The translations under genes and the position numbers were made by a program. From assembly GCA_025531455.1 (NCBI GenBank), contig JAMYHL010000145.1:1-40153 (forward strand): a stretch of DNA of 40,153 bases, read 5' to 3'. Of the stretch, positions 10,710 to 21,378 are shown in pieces. The notes beneath the pieces were generated by a model. That model was not told the origin of the DNA, made no database searches, and was given only the letters and a program-made list of their open reading frames with translations. Position 1 is the first letter of the stretch. Each line of letters opens with the position of its first letter. This stretch comes from Apiotrichum sp. Y4204. Taxonomy: Eukaryota > Basidiomycota > Tremellomycetes > Trichosporonales > Trichosporonaceae.

Positions 10710-11531
10710 AGTCAACCGACGGCAGTGGGCGTCAGAGTAACGCTTAGCTATACCACTTAATGATCCTACTTGTAGGATGTGTCATAACAATGCATGTTGA
10801 TACCGTTACCAGAACATGCAAGTGCGGTTCCCAAACCACCCATATGACCGCACCACCCGTGACCAGAGCGAGCTTGCGTAACGATGGGCACTCCCAATGG
10901 CAGTACTGATAAGGAACAACTAATTGAGTAAGTACTTGATCAAATGGTAACTAATGTCGGCACTACTCACTGCAATTGTGCCTAGTTAAGCCTAATCGTG
11001 TCGTTTGTACTGTACCACATGACGCCGTATGACGGCATTGAGCACCGACAAACGATCTGTGGGTCGGTCTGTGGGATTCCGATGGCATGATAAGTGAAGT
11101 GTTTGATGACTTGCTCTAGCTCGCCATCATGATGAGCTCTCATGTCGTTTCGACCTTTACCTACACAGCTGCATCTGCGAATCTTCTAGGTACATGAGCC
11201 ATCTCACAGCGAGTGGGGCGGTTTTCTCGCTGAAGAGGAAGGCGGTGCTCTGTTTCCGTGCCTTGTTACATCTGGTTGGATACCGAGACGTTCGGAGACT
11301 TAGACTACCCAACCAAACCCAGCTGACCAGACCCGCTAGGCCTGAGTTTTGAGATCTCATCTCTGTAACATCTCACCTCCACTGCCACCTCGGCTGATGG
11401 AATCGCTGTACAAGTAGTCACACCTGAACGTAACTGTCAGTTGTCGGAGATGTTTCTTTCTTCACACCATACCTCTCTCACTCACCTTGTTCGTCGCCGG
11501 TGAATCCAGCGCAGTGGGCACAACGGGCACA
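10710..11531. promoter_or_regulatory. Intergenic region upstream of the membrane protein gene
   Basis: About 800 bases after SEC1. It is unusually AT-rich for this window between about 10740 and 11000. No coding signal is seen until the GGGCACAAT repeat at 11515. Presumed to hold the SEC1 3' UTR and the promoter of the next gene. Confidence 0.45.
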
Positions 11532-11595
11532 ATGGGCACAATGGGCACAATGGGCACAATAGGCACAATGGGCACAATGAGCACAATGAGCACAA
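11515..11595 (+). repeat. 9-bp tandem repeat (TGGGCACAA)n, nine copies
   Basis: Nine uninterrupted 9-bp units, mostly TGGGCACAA with variants CGGGCACAA, TAGGCACAA and TGAGCACAA. The unit keeps the reading frame and codes for a Gly-Thr-Met / Ser-Thr-Met tripeptide run. Most copies bring an in-frame ATG. Confidence 0.9.
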
Positions 11596-13856
11596 TGAGC
11601 ATTGTGTCCTCGAACGCTCCGTCAATAAGAGGGCGCAGCAAGCGCACCGACCCTCTCGTCATTTCTCGCGACGCTCATCGTGACAGACGCGCCGGAATGT
11701 TCAACTTCTTCGCATACATTCACTTTATCGGCTACATAATCATTCTGGATCTGTCGGTTCTTATGCCGGCTTTCAACACTGCGCTCTTGTACCAGAGCGC
11801 CGCCGCGCAGTACGGAGAGCTCATTGAGGAGACGAAGCAGTACGAAGAGACCAGTGTGGCGCTCTATTCGACTATCATTGTGTGGGATTTCCTATCCGTG
11901 CTCTACTTCTTGTACCAGTGTGTAATGTCCCTCTCCTGGCACCATACTTACTCCAGTCTGATTACCCGGAGACGACATACCCAGTCGGTGTGTATGAACC
12001 TGATCTTCCTCACAGTGATCACGATTGGGTCCTTGATCATACACATCATGACGTTGAAGATCTTCTTGGACCAGTGAGTCTTGGATGCCTCGAAAGTTTT
12101 GCAGCTAGCCATGTTACTTACATGACACATTAGGGGTCGGCCGATTGAAGTTATCCTTGTCACTGGATTTGCTCTGTTTAGAGTACTCTGTGTAGGTGCC
12201 CAGCAGGTCATCTGATTGACATTGTGGCAGCTCTTTGCCTTCATCACCTTTATTATCGTCTACACAGCACGTTTTCATGGTTTCGAAGGCTTCCGTCGTC
12301 CGTTCGCAGTGGGTGTCGGCCAGCCTGGGCTGGCTTCGTTGCCGAAAAGCGCAAGGCGTGAAACGTACGCTCGCATCACACGGGTCGTCTTTTGCTCGTG
12401 GTGTATGGTTATGGGAGTTATGATCGCCCTGATCAACATTACGCTCCTGGCCTTAGCGGACTTCCTCGCGGCCTCCCTACCTCCAATAACATGGATGGTG
12501 GTAGTTTGCGCGCCGTTCCAGACGGCCAGCGTATATACCATGTGAGTTCTACAATGGAGAGGATGGAGGGGAGAGCTACTGCATTGAATTCAGAAGAGGA
12601 CAATGCTGATAGAGTAGGTTGCGCTTGGCATACACACGACGCAAATCGATATTGGCTCACGTATGGGTCGACTTGACCGTCCTCCTCATGAACGTTGCCT
12701 GGACGACTGCCAGCGTCTTGACGTGGCTCCAGGTTGAAGGTATTGATATGCTCGGAGTTGTGTCGATAGTTTACTACGTCAATTTGGGAGTTGTGAGTGA
12801 AGTGTTTGGACGGAGAGAGATACGGCTCCGTCAACCGTCTGAGTACAACAAAACCTCCACTAAAACTAGCTTTCGGTCGCCTTCTTGTTCGAGCTACTCT
12901 ACACCACCATTGCGCACCCGCGCATGGGTTGGTTTAAACCATTTGCTGCCACAGCCTACAACGAGGACGATGTCGTCGAGATGACCGATGTGTTCAAACA
13001 GGCTGAACGAATGCCCAAAGACGAGGAGGAGGACGTCGAGTACATGGTCGAGCCCCGAGTGGAGCCTTACATCCCGTCAGAATTAAAGGCCACGCACGAC
13101 AAGGCCGAATTGGCCATGAACGAGAACAGCGGGGCTCATCTGAAGGCCAGTAGTGCGCGGACACCACACTCAACACCCACGGCGGACGCGACTACAAATA
13201 GCACGTTTCTCTCCAGGGGCACCGGCGTGCCGTCAAGCACGTCACACCCTGCACATCGAGGCGGCTCAAGCAGACAGCCAACTCCCGATGTCAGTGACAC
13301 GTCACCGCTACATGCCTCGGCCGACGAGGGTGTTCCAGCATACTCGCCAGGCGAAGCAGGCCCCAGTTCCGCAGCGCCGCCGCGGTATATGCACAGCACG
13401 GGACGGGAACGTGACGGTCTTCGAGGCGAGCCCCGAGGCAAGCACCAAGGGATCTTTGACCGCGATCTACCATCAGCCACGTCAAAGAAATCTAAAGGCG
13501 CATTGCGAGGCAAGGGGAAGCAGGCGGAGCTGCTGGAGGTAGATGGAATCGCTCAAGAGTTTGAGCGGCAATCATCGGACTTTGCGCTCACGTTGTTGAC
13601 TAAGGAGGAGATGGAACTCGCGCAGGTTTCACATATCGTCGAGGATATCAACGCCGACAACACCCAACCTCCACCGTTGTCAAAGGAGGATATGGAGCAC
13701 GCGCAGATCTCGCAAATCGCCGAGGATATCCCCACCGGGCGACCGCCGTCGTTGACCAAGGAAGAGGTGGAGTGCGCACAAGTGTCGCACATCGCCGATG
13801 AACCCCCGTCGTTGACCAAGAAGGAGATGGAGCATGCAGTTGCGAATCTCCGTTGA
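11532..13856 (+). CDS. Unrecognised multi-pass membrane protein with repetitive cytosolic tail
   Basis: Proposed exons are 11532-12073 (perhaps with a 39-nt frame-keeping intron, 11918-11956), 12134-12191, 12231-12541, 12618-12792 and 12870-13856, giving about 690 residues. The start is uncertain. In-frame ATGs occur repeatedly in the 9-bp repeat from 11532, and another at 11697 (MFNFFAYIHF) would put the first membrane segment at the N-terminus. About seven or eight hydrophobic segments follow, e.g. IGYIIILDLSVLMPAF, ALYSTIIVWDFLSVLYFLY, VCMNLIFLTVITIGSLIIHI, VVFCSWCMVMGVMIALINI, VDLTVLLMNVAWTTASVLTW and FLFELLYTTIA. The last 300 residues are hydrophilic and disordered. They end in four copies of a unit close to LTKEEMEHAQVSHIAED. 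I do not recognise the family. The stop may result from a frameshift, as repeat-like sequence continues in another frame. Confidence 0.7.
13596..13856 (+). repeat. Tandem protein-coding repeat LTKEEMExAQVSHIxED, four units
   Basis: Units begin at 13596, 13677, 13752 and 13812, so the spacing is 27, 25 and 20 codons. The core LTKEEMELAQVSHIVED / LSKEDMEHAQISQIAED / LTKEEVECAQVSHIADE / LTKKEMEHA is well kept and the spacers are Pro-rich. The DNA is also similar, especially the CCGTCGTTGACCAAG stretches of units 3 and 4, so duplication is recent or maintained. Confidence 0.85.
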
Positions 13857-14374
13857 CCGAAGATAAGAAGGTGAACGTCAACGAGTACACACAAAAACCA
13901 GCGGTCGCCGGGACTAGTAGTGCGTTAAGCAAGAAGAGTTGTTTACAAGACATGTATGTATGTACAGTATGGCTGGTGTAAGTCTTATGAATGAGTGACA
14001 TGATCCCCGAGGTAAGCACAGTCAGGGTGTGAGGGACTGGACAGTCTTGAAAGATCCCATGGCCGTGGCGTCGTCGTGCGAGTCTGTGCGTCTGATCGGC
14101 CAACCAGCTTTCTTATCTGTAACGGTTGGGTCTGGCAGCAATCTGGACTTGACTGTCGTCGTCTCACGGCCCTATTGCTGATGCGGACTGCAGGTCTTAG
14201 GCCGTCGGTGACCTTGGTACTAAAATCAGGACGACACCTGTCACTTGAACAACTCAATGAGCACTTGAACGCTTCAATCCGGCAACTATCAGTTCGGCAA
14301 CTCGGGCTCGTGTCTCGCAGATCGCAATGATAACATGTCAACAATACAATACAATGCTGGGAATGTCCATCCTT
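13857..14374. other. Convergent intergenic region
   Basis: About 520 bases between the membrane protein gene (+) and PEP carboxykinase (-), so it should hold both 3' UTRs. The first 130 bases continue open in a second frame with repeat-like coding (PLTEDKK and onward to a TAA at about 13981). Beyond that nothing is recognised. Confidence 0.4.
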
Positions 14375-16265
14375 TTAAAGCTGAGGGCCGGCGGCCTTGA
14401 TCTCGGGTCCAACGTCGGCCTCGTACTTGGTGAACGCCTTCTGGAACATGCCACCGAGCTTCTCGATCTCGGCCTTGAAGCCGGCCTTGTCCTGCCAAGC
14501 CTGGGCGGGGTCAAGAATCTCCGAGGGGACACCGGGGAGGGCCTTGGGGATAGCAAGGTTGAAGATGGGGAAGTTGGTGTACTCGGCCTTGGCGAGCGAG
14601 CCGTCGTGGATGGCGTCGACAATGGCACGGGTGTACTTGAGAGGACAACGACGGCCAGTGCCGAACTTGCCACCAGTCCAACCGGTGTTGATGAGCCAGC
14701 AGTCAACCTTGTTCTTCTCCATACGCTCGGCAAGCATCTTGGCGTAGCGGCCAGGGTGGAGGACAATGAAGGGCTGGCCGTAGCAAGTGGAGAAGGTGGG
14801 CGAGGGCTCAACAATGCCGTCCTCGGTACCAGGGGTCTTCGAGGTGTAACCAGCAATGAAGTGGTACTGGGCCTGCTCGGAGGTGAGGCGCGAAACAGGA
14901 GGAAGGACACCGAAGGCGTCGCAGCAGAGCATGATGATGTTGGAAGGCTGGCGGTTGGCAATGCAAGGAATCTTGGCGTTGGGGATGAAGTTGATGGGGT
15001 ACGCGCAACGAGTGTTCTCGGTGATCGAGACGTCGTCGTAGTCGGGAACGCGGTCAGCAGGGTTGTAGACGACGTTCTCGAGGATCGAGCCGAAGCGGAT
15101 GGCACCGTAGATCTCGGGCTCCTTCTCGGCAGAGAGGTTGATGCACTTGGCGTAGCAACCACCCTCAATGTTGAAGACACCAGTGTCGGACCAGACGTGC
15201 TCGTCGTCACCGATGAGGAGACGGTTGGGGTCGGCGGAGAGGGTGGTCTTGCCGGTACCCGAGAGACCGAAGAAGAGCGAAACGTCACCCGACTCGCCGT
15301 CGGCCGACTTGGCCTGGTTGGCCGAAGAGTGGAGCGAGAGCTGGCCGAACTTGACGGGCTGGAGGTAGTGCATGACGGAGAAGATACCCTTCTTCATCTC
15401 GCCGGCGTACTCAGTGCCAAGGATAACCATCTCCATGCGCTTGAAGTTGATCTCAACCGAGGTGGTCGAGGTCATGCCAGTGGTGAAACGGTTGGCAGGG
15501 AACTGGCCAGCGTTGTAGATGATGAAGTCGGGCTCTCCGAAGTCGGCAAGCTCCTGAGCGGTAGGGCGGATGAGCATGTTGTGCATGAAGAGGGCGTGGT
15601 AGGCGCGCGAGGCGATAACGCGGACCTTGATGCGGTACTTGGGGTCCCAGCCGGCGAAGCCGTCGAAGACGTAGACGTTCTCACGGGTGTTGAGGTAGTC
15701 GATGGCACGCTCGCGGTTGATCTCGAAGGTGTGCTCGTCCATCTTGATGTTGACGGGGCCCCACCAGATCTCGTCCTTGGAGGAGTCCTCGTAGACGATA
15801 CGCTTGTCCTTGGGCGAGCGACCGGTCTTCTTGCCCGAGAAGTTGATGAGGGCACCAGAGTCCGAGATAACGGCACCCTCGTTCATCATGGCGTCCTCGT
15901 AAAGGGCAGCAATAGGGGCATTGCGCTGTTAACATGTCAGTACGTGTTGCAAAAGCCTCGGTGATCATCAATCGAGGGATTAGATCGGGGTGGCACTGAA
16001 TAGAATAGGCATGACGTTGCCAAAACCCTGAGGCTGGCCAACCAGCCGTCGTTTGAGGTCACGGGACCCCAGCCGTGTGGGCACTGTGTGCCCACCGACC
16101 GAGCCTTTATCGGCAACCACCACGTCCGAATCCGTGGGACCAACTGTTGCTACTCACCTTGATGTGGATGCGGTCAAGGTCGAAACCAGCCTGGGAGAAG
16201 TACTTGAGCTCCTTGCCGAGGAACTGGTTGTCGGCCTCGTGGTGGTGGTGGGGGTGACGAGCCAT
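14375..16265 (-). CDS. PCK1: ATP-dependent phosphoenolpyruvate carboxykinase
   Basis: Two exons (16265-16158 and 15925-14375) give 552 residues, close to the yeast enzyme. It converts oxaloacetate and ATP to PEP and CO2, the committing cytosolic step of gluconeogenesis. The short first exon encodes [20 protein letters not shown] and joins [15 protein letters not shown]. Diagnostic motifs are [24 protein letters not shown], the P-loop GLSGTGKTT (about 256-264), the metal-binding [10 protein letters not shown] (about 272-281), and [23 protein letters not shown] near the C-terminus. The ATP-type is clear; the GTP enzyme has a different layout. Codon use is strongly biased to C-ending codons, as in a highly expressed gene. 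The single intron (232 nt) is the longest in the window. Upstream sequence is very long, in keeping with a carbon-source-regulated promoter, though no specific site is proven. Confidence 0.97.
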
Positions 16266-17720
16266 GTTGGATGATGCTAGTTTATGCGATCTGTGGTGGA
16301 TACAATGCAAGTGTGGTAATGCTGGGGAACGAGTCAGACAGGTTGCACACAATGGAAGAGGACTGGAGACAGATGGAAAGAGATAGGGGCGACGGAGAAG
16401 AGATCGAGAGACGGATGGTCTTAATAAAGACAACAGCGGTAGTGGCATGTGAATGGCAGGGGGAGAGACAGCAAAGGTAGAGGCAGCGAGACACGAAGGG
16501 AGGAGAGGGCAAGGCGAGAGCAAATGCGAAAGAGCAGATGGTCACAAGATGGAGGATTGAATAGGGAACAAGTGACGAACAACCACGGTGCTGGGTGCAC
16601 ACGGGATCGGGCGAGGCGTCGGTGTTCAATTCCACTTGCACCCGAACGGCAAGTCATCCCTTCACCGGAGGGGAAACAAGCGCGGGGTGCCGCGCTCATC
16701 CGACATCCTTGCAGTGTGGTTGGCTACGACAAGGCGGTTGCCATGGTGTGTGTGTGTGGGTGCTGTGTCGTAGTGGGCTGGTTGCGGGCCTTGCCAGGAC
16801 CAATGGCGCGTGATGCACGCACAGAGTGAGACGCAGTGTGCACCGTGTGGGCGGGGGGCGGGGGGCGGGATGCGGGTGAACCTGGGCAGTGCAGGCAAGA
16901 GTAGATTTGGTACCAACTCGCCCCTCATGACCTGCCTGACACCTCGCGTCTCCCACCCAACCGCCCATCTCGGCTATGCCGCGGGTAGCCATATTTGCCG
17001 GGGCGAAGGCAAAAGTGCGGACAGGCGTCATACTCGCACGATACACCGCTAGACTACTGCCTATGCCACTGCCTTTACAACCGCGGCCATCACCACTAGA
17101 CCAACCAGGTGCGATCCCATGGCGAAACAGAGTTGGATGTAGAAACTCACAATAAAGCCGTCCAAGATGATGGAATCGGATGCAGCGACGATCAACACGA
17201 AGGCGAGAGGAAAAGGGGAGAGGAGGGAGAAGCAAAAGAGGAGGATGGGGGTTCAAAGAAAGTTTCTGGAGAGACGATGGGTCTTATATGTAGTCGAGCA
17301 TCATCCCGGCATCGCACCGCAGTTGTTGCATCTCCCTGACGTCGACTCTGCGGCGTGCCGATGAGAGCTCTGGAGCAATCTCGCGACAAACCAAAAGCAA
17401 AGGGGCGGGTAGATGCGTGTCAGGACGCAACTCCGGGATTGCCCGGGGTGCTCTGGGGGGGGGGTGTAGTAACTGAGGTAATCTCTCTCTCTCTCTCTCT
17501 CCTGGCCTCCGGCTTCGGCACGCCACCAGGCCACCAGATTGGTAGAGAATGCGCACACACATCTAATCAGCGCGATGGCACACACATCCGGGAGCTGCGA
17601 GCTTAGCTCCCCCTAGTGCCCCCGAGCCCTCCGAGCCCCGCGCGCGCCCCCGCCTCCCCCCGCCCGCCCGCACACCCGCCCGCCACTGAGCACATACTTC
17701 TGGGCCAGGTGGAGGTCACA
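16266..17720 (-). promoter_or_regulatory. PCK1 upstream region, rich in G/C tracts
   Basis: No gene is recognised. On the plus strand there is a G-quadruplex-type run at 16849-16876 (five or more GGG blocks separated by one to three bases). A G10 run lies at 17455-17464, a (TC)10 microsatellite at 17482-17501, and a strongly C-rich, GC-only stretch at 17612-17690. GT-rich sequence lies at 16746-16770. Distances of 0.6 to 1.4 kb from the PCK1 start make these plausible promoter or distal elements, but function is inference. Confidence 0.4.
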
Positions 17721-19904
17721 CAGCGGTGTGTGTGGCTTCCTTTCCTCCTTTGCCTGTGCCGGCTGCAGCGACCCTGCATGCATATGGTTCTGATCTCCTA
17801 GCGCACTCTATAGCTCTATACCCAAGAGCTATGCGAATTACCCAGCACGATTACAATCCTGAATTTATCTCAAGAAGAACTGTATTATCGCCCATTTGCC
17901 AGCAATTCGGCTCTACTCGGATGCGAGTGTCAGAATTGCCAATTTCACCCTACCTGGATGTCCATCCTCCGCCGTGTAAAGCCGTCCCACCCAGGCTTCC
18001 CGATCCGTTCGACCCTGGCTAGCCTGGCTCACATCAATCGCTGATATCGATATCAACCTCCACCGGCCATGTCCAGGCCATCGACCACTTGTCACAGTGC
18101 ACAGAAGCATGTCACCATGTTGTTGTTGGTGTCGGTGTACTTGGTTCTCGAGACACTGAGAGCCTGATACCGAGCACATGTATCACTGTCCGAGCCTGAC
18201 AGCGCGGCGCGCTCCTGTGACAGTGCCGACCCGACGTTAGGTAGCAACCACATATGGTGATCTTCTCCGGTCATTGTGTCATCGGACCTCTCAGAAATCA
18301 TTGGTTGGACCATGGATAATGCATGGCTGCTGGTTGGGCAGCTTGTGCTTTTCCTTTCTTCATTGTATGAACGCATGTGGCAGCCGGCTTCCGTGCACGT
18401 CACACGATCATCGGCGGCGCGGCAGCGACAAGTGGTGGCTGGCCGATGGTCCGCCGCCACCGCGTGCACCACACAGGTACGCAGATGCCGAGGAAAAATC
18501 CGAGGATCACCCTCTCCTCCGTGCTTCAAATCAGGCCGTCCCTTGAGTCGCCAGCTCCGGTCGCCAGCTCCGATCCCCCCCGCGTCCCTCTCCCAGGTAC
18601 CCAGGTACGCCCTTCCGTACTTCCGTAACGTCTGGGCTGACACCCGAGCCGCGCCGTTGGCGTCTAGGTCACAGGATCACAGTAGTTGTGGTGTCTCTTG
18701 GACAGGTCTGCGGATCTGCGGAGCCTGCCGGACTCTGTTGTTCGAAATGCGCTGTTCGAAATAGCGCCTCAGCGGCTGGCACAGAAGCGCAGTCGGACCG
18801 ACTGTGACCACCCGAACCGTCGCCGGTCACAATTTTGCTGGCTCTCGTTGGTGCTGATTCTGGATCTGGCGGCGCTTTGACTGGCTTTGCACGGCTTTGC
18901 GGCGCAGCACGCAGGACGTTCAGGATTTCCAGGACCAGGGAGCTGTCAGGATGACCACACAGCCACTTGCGACAGTGTACGCCACAACTCTGTGGATCGG
19001 CAGAAGTCTTCGAAGTCAATGACATGGAGTGCGAGTTCCTGCAGCTGCATAACTCTTGCGCTTCCTGCAAGCCGTCCAGCCTCTGACGGCGTGATGAAAG
19101 GGCCGTGAAGGAAGTTTGCGATCCATAAGCCGTCTGACAGTAACGAAGATGCAGGGATACTCCCTCTTCCTGCATGAAGCCTCACCACTGACGAGCCTTG
19201 ACTGGATCGTACCTCACGTTCCGTGTGATGATGTAGTCACGCAGGTTATCGGCGACGGCGACCACCGACACACTACTGTCCACGCATAATGAGGCAGGGT
19301 CATGCATGCCGTCAGGCAATACCTCGTCGACGCTATCGTCAAGCTCGTTCTGTTTCTGGCACAGGCAATGCATGGCCGTGCGTGATCGGCTGACCTCGAC
19401 TGGTCTCGTTCTGCACGCGCTCAACATACGTCAGAACCATAGGAAAGAGCTGCTGCGTGCGGGACCTCAAGTGCTCGGTGTCCCATCAGGCCACTCACTA
19501 GCCACTGACCCCGAGCTGGCAGCATCTACATATCTACAGCCGCAGGAGACACAGGTCATAGGATCATAGGCCATAGGTTCAAGATTCCGGACACAATGAT
19601 AATTTACCCGTTTTCGAACGGACCGGGCAGGTTGCCAGGCAGATTCGAAAATCATTCCCGGGCGCTGGGATGGCTGATAATCGCGGAAAAGGGTAAAGGG
19701 TAAACGGCGAGTGCGCACAAGGGGGGACAGAAGTACAGAAAAGAGACGCCTCTTCGATAATAATTATTCGGTCCAAAGAGCCGGAACGGCGGGCAAGTCC
19801 GCGGAAGCCCCCGAGGCCTGGACGTTGTCGTCAGGCCTCTGCTTCCCTGCCTCGCCAATGCCCCATGCACTAGCGCGCCAGGCCCGATCTTGCCGTGCCG
19901 CTCC

Positions 19905-19939
19905 CGTTCGATAATAATCGATATCGATAATTTCGAACG
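19905..19939. repeat. 35-bp imperfect palindrome with CGTTCGA arms
   Basis: Arms CGTTCGATAATAATCGAT and ATCGATAATTTCGAACG are near-perfect reverse complements, with a one-base slip. A perfect 5-bp stem with a TTCG loop (CCGTTTTCGAACGG) lies 300 bases earlier at 19608-19621. Related CGATAATAATTATTCG lies at 19755-19770. Confidence 0.7.
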
Positions 19940-20339
19940 AAGACGGGCTGTTATCGAACTTGGCTTTGCCGCGGTGCCTGAGCCTCCGAGCTCACCCGAC
20001 AATCTCGAGGACATAGTGGCCACTATCTAGTCACTATTGCCGCCGACAATCGGTGGTCATCAATTATCAACGCAGTGTCCACTGCCATCACTATCATGCA
20101 CCACACGTCGGATTCCGCTCGGCACTGCACGTTATCGACTACTAATTCCACGGGTCGTCGCCATTCCTTCCCTGTCGCGTACTTTCCCGTCGTCTATCCG
20201 AGAATCTCGTGCATGGCCGTCAATCAACAATTGCATCATTCGAGATCTGTCGGCGCCGGTTCACCGCACGGCAGCTCGGCAGCGGCGATGCTATCCTGAT
20301 ATGTCTGATGCTCTGATACTGAGCAAACTGAGCCTTGTG

Positions 20340-20395
20340 GCATGTGGCATGTGGCATGTGATGATGAGTATGAGCGCATGAGCGCATGAGCGCAT
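20340..20395. repeat. Two short tandem repeats
   Basis: GCATGTG in three copies (20340-20360), then GAGCGCAT in three copies (20372-20395). Simple low-copy tandem arrays in non-coding DNA; no function is inferred. Confidence 0.85.
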
Positions 20396-21378
20396 CAGTA
20401 CGCGTACACGCTAGACGCTCCCAGGATCCCACGCGTAGGTCGACAGTTTCACGCTAGCGGCGAGCGGTATCGTCGCTGGACTAACGATGCCCCACAACCG
20501 GGTGATGGTGCCCCAGGTCAGCAACGCGGCGCCCCATGCCATCGTCCGCTCGTCAGCGAGCGCTGTTCTCGCTTAGCAGTATTTTTGCTTAGCTGGGGAT
20601 GCCGATGAGTCGACCACACAGTGATCCGCATGGGTGCCCTCTCCGCGGCATTCGTTTCTTGCGAAGGCAGTACGAATGTAGCACTTTGGTCTTCGTTATT
20701 AGTTCTTGGTATGCTTCTGTACCTTTGCGGTGTGCAACTGTTGAGCATGTTGAGCATGTTGAGGCGAATTGAGGCCCGTGGGCCGTGGGCACGCGCGACT
20801 CGCTGCCCGTGCATCTTTGCGCACGGGCGCGAAGCTTTCCTGTTCAGGCCACTTACGCCCCACCTGGGCCTTGTATCCGTGTGCTCATGCGCTTTGATCT
20901 CTGCCCGCTGGTCTGTGATCTGATATGTCCCATTGGCCCATTGGTGATTTCGAGGATCCGTAATCTGCGATCCCAATCTCCTGTGCGCCCGTGCGTAAAG
21001 GTCAGACAGGATCTGCGATTGATGACGACGCGAGGTACCGCGCGAGTTCGGATGAGTGGCCACACGACACAGGACACACCACACATGCAACACCCGGGCC
21101 GTAGCTGCGCTCGGGGATCGGGGAGAATAAAATCATCTTCATCTCATTACACATTGATGCTCGACCTCCTTCCCTGATGCTCAACCGCAACATTATTACC
21201 GTCCACTTTGCCCGGCGCTTGTACTCCTTTACCACCCAATACCAAAACTCCATACATACATTCTATCGATTGATACATGACACATGGCAAGCCGTGAGTG
21301 CAATTGATCGATCGAATCCGTGGTACACACCTCGGAGGGCAGATTGTCGCATGAAAGTGGTGTCATGCTAGGAGAGCC

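Larger units (their letters stand above)
17721..21378. other. Gene-poor region between PCK1 upstream sequence and the bZIP-GATA gene
   Basis: About 3.7 kb in which all open frames are short (183 codons at most), lack the codon bias of neighbouring genes and show no motif I recognise. It contains TTCGAA-centred palindromes (19608-19621, 19905-19939) and short tandem repeats GCATGTG x3 (20340-20360) and GAGCGCAT x3 (20372-20395). The last few hundred bases are presumably the 3' UTR of the minus-strand transcription-factor gene. A non-coding RNA cannot be excluded. Confidence 0.4.

Noticed and set aside
14327..15964. A 545-codon open frame on the plus strand
   Set aside because: It is the antisense shadow of PEP carboxykinase, created by strong codon bias; the composition (Leu/Val/Gly/Asp/Glu monotony) has no domain and the minus strand has all PEPCK motifs.
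18092..18643. A 183-codon open frame in the gene-poor region
   Set aside because: No motif, irregular composition, no splice-supported continuation; treated as chance.
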